64,000 nucleotides of DNA, from assembly GCF_014117325.1 (NCBI RefSeq), contig NZ_CP059732.1, positions 310,001 through 374,000 on the forward strand, in the 5' to 3' direction. A model generated the notes under the pieces. It was given only the letters and a program-made list of their open reading frames with translations. It was not told the origin of the DNA and made no database searches. Positions 63,474 through 64,000 of this stretch are shown piece by piece; the first letter of the stretch is position 1, and the number at the start of each line of letters is the position of its first letter. This DNA is from Spirosoma foliorum (GTDB taxonomy: Bacteria > Bacteroidota > Bacteroidia > Cytophagales > Spirosomataceae). Made by a program: the position numbers and the translations under genes.

Positions 63474-64000
63474 ATGCGCTTAGGTTTCCTTACCTCAACT
63501 ATTTCTTTTTTGATCGCTGGCTTTTTACTGCTATCGGCCCAGTGTGTTTACGCACAAAAAGAAGTTTTGTACTCACAGTACCTCTTAAACCCCTTAAGTA
63601 TCAACCCCGCTTATGCCGGAAGTCGTGAATCATTACATCTATCGGCCTTCCTCCGACGCAAATGGATTAGTGTTCGGTATGCACCCGTTACGCAGAGCGT
63701 GGCAGTTGATGGGGCTGTAGCCAATGGCAAGGTAGGGCTGGGTTTCCAGGCGTTAAACGATAAAATGGGTATATACACAACGCAGGGAGCGTACGGGAGC
63801 GTTGCCTACCGTTTCAACTTGCCGGCCCTGGCAAAACTGTCCATTGGAGTCCAGGGAGGAGTAAGCGTAATACCTCTTTACGACGTAACTACAGCCACAA
63901 GTATAAATAAAGCGGTTGCCAGCCTGGGCGTGGGAGTTTACTACCAGTCAGATCGTCTCTTTGCAGGAGTTTCGGCGCCAGAGCTGAGCGGACAGGTGAC
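63474..64000 (+). CDS. PorP/SprF-family protein, second copy (cut by window edge)
   Basis: Partial gene: 175 codons visible, continuing past the window end. The ATG at 63474 gives a signal peptide (LTSTISFLIAGFLLLSAQ, cleavage near VYAQ) followed by the family opening KEVLYSQYLLNPLSINPAYAGSRES, matching the first copy at 59705. Repeated short strands (VGLGFQALNDKMG, LSIGVQGGVSV) agree with a barrel. It starts 169 bases after the OmpA-family gene, with a 35-bp palindrome between. Its cargo may be another type B protein downstream of the window, or it may serve the giant adhesin as a second partner. Confidence 0.9.
   Translation, partial: MRLGFLTSTISFLIAGFLLLSAQCVYAQKEVLYSQYLLNPLSINPAYAGSRESLHLSAFLRRKWISVRYAPVTQSVAVDGAVANGKVGLGFQALNDKMGIYTTQGAYGSVAYRFNLPALAKLSIGVQGGVSVIPLYDVTTATSINKAVASLGVGVYYQSDRLFAGVSAPELSGQV

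Noticed and set aside
63392..63628. A 78-codon frame at the window end
   Set aside because: It overlaps the second PorP/SprF gene in another frame and begins inside a palindrome; the 63474 frame has a signal peptide and family match.
1..64000. tRNA or rRNA genes
   Set aside because: No cloverleaf-like or rRNA-like stretch was recognised by eye; a tRNA scan would settle it.

Overview
The window looks like chromosomal DNA of a Bacteroidota bacterium, most likely a Cytophagales member close to Spirosoma (a genus-level guess, not tested). The signs are a giant secreted protein with a gliding-motility-type (type B) C-terminal sorting domain next to PorP/SprF-family genes (type IX secretion), LytTR/LytS-type signalling, DUF2490, DUF3817 and DUF1343 proteins, and several exact copies of the Bacteroidota -7 promoter motif TAnnTTTG. 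I saw no tRNA, rRNA, CRISPR array, insertion sequence or prophage.

Layout. 1-4.1 kb: M61 peptidase, glycine-zipper protein, NTF2-fold lipoprotein and a YezG-like orphan. 4.1-10 kb (minus strand): SWIM/SNF2 helicase, Bcr/CflA drug exporter and a first Rpn-family nuclease. 10.4-16.3 kb (plus): rsmA, a frameshifted mgtE, an AraC regulator, two small membrane proteins, a PAT-like acetyltransferase and a DUF2490 protein. 16.4-24.8 kb: two-component system, MerR/TipAS regulator, unusual redoxin, OsmC with a divergent Crp-like regulator, acetyltransferase and a second Rpn nuclease. 25.1-31.2 kb: TolC-RND-adaptor efflux operon whose RND gene carries two frameshifts. 31.3-39.1 kb (minus): NamZ-like hydrolase, flavin monooxygenase, SDR, beta-barrel protein, SUI1 factor, and a LytS/LytTR pair in which the kinase has pentapeptide repeats and the regulator is frameshifted. 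39.3-45.2 kb (plus): acetyltransferase, cmk, an FAD oxidoreductase and a large protease-like/propeller/barrel protein. 45.8-64 kb: the type IX secretion locus.

The most striking part is the last 18 kb. A 4637-codon adhesin-like gene contains twelve near-identical 354-bp SdrD-B repeats, a long array of cysteine-bearing Ig-like modules, DUF11 modules and a type B sorting domain. It is followed 5 bases later by a PorP/SprF gene, then a TPR-PD40-OmpA (PorE-like) gene, then a second PorP/SprF gene cut by the window edge. This matches the sprB-sprF logic of gliding bacteria: adhesin, dedicated outer-membrane partner and a peptidoglycan-anchored lattice protein.

Two window-wide patterns stand out. 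First, a large share of the intergenic gaps, probably more than half, holds a long, nearly perfect inverted repeat (up to 35 bp per arm), several of them covering the stop codon of the adjacent gene. They appear to act as terminators, and some belong to shared sequence families. Second, four single-base insertions break three conserved genes (mgtE, RND permease, LytTR regulator). Two lie in homopolymers and all are insertions, which points to sequencing error more than to gene decay.
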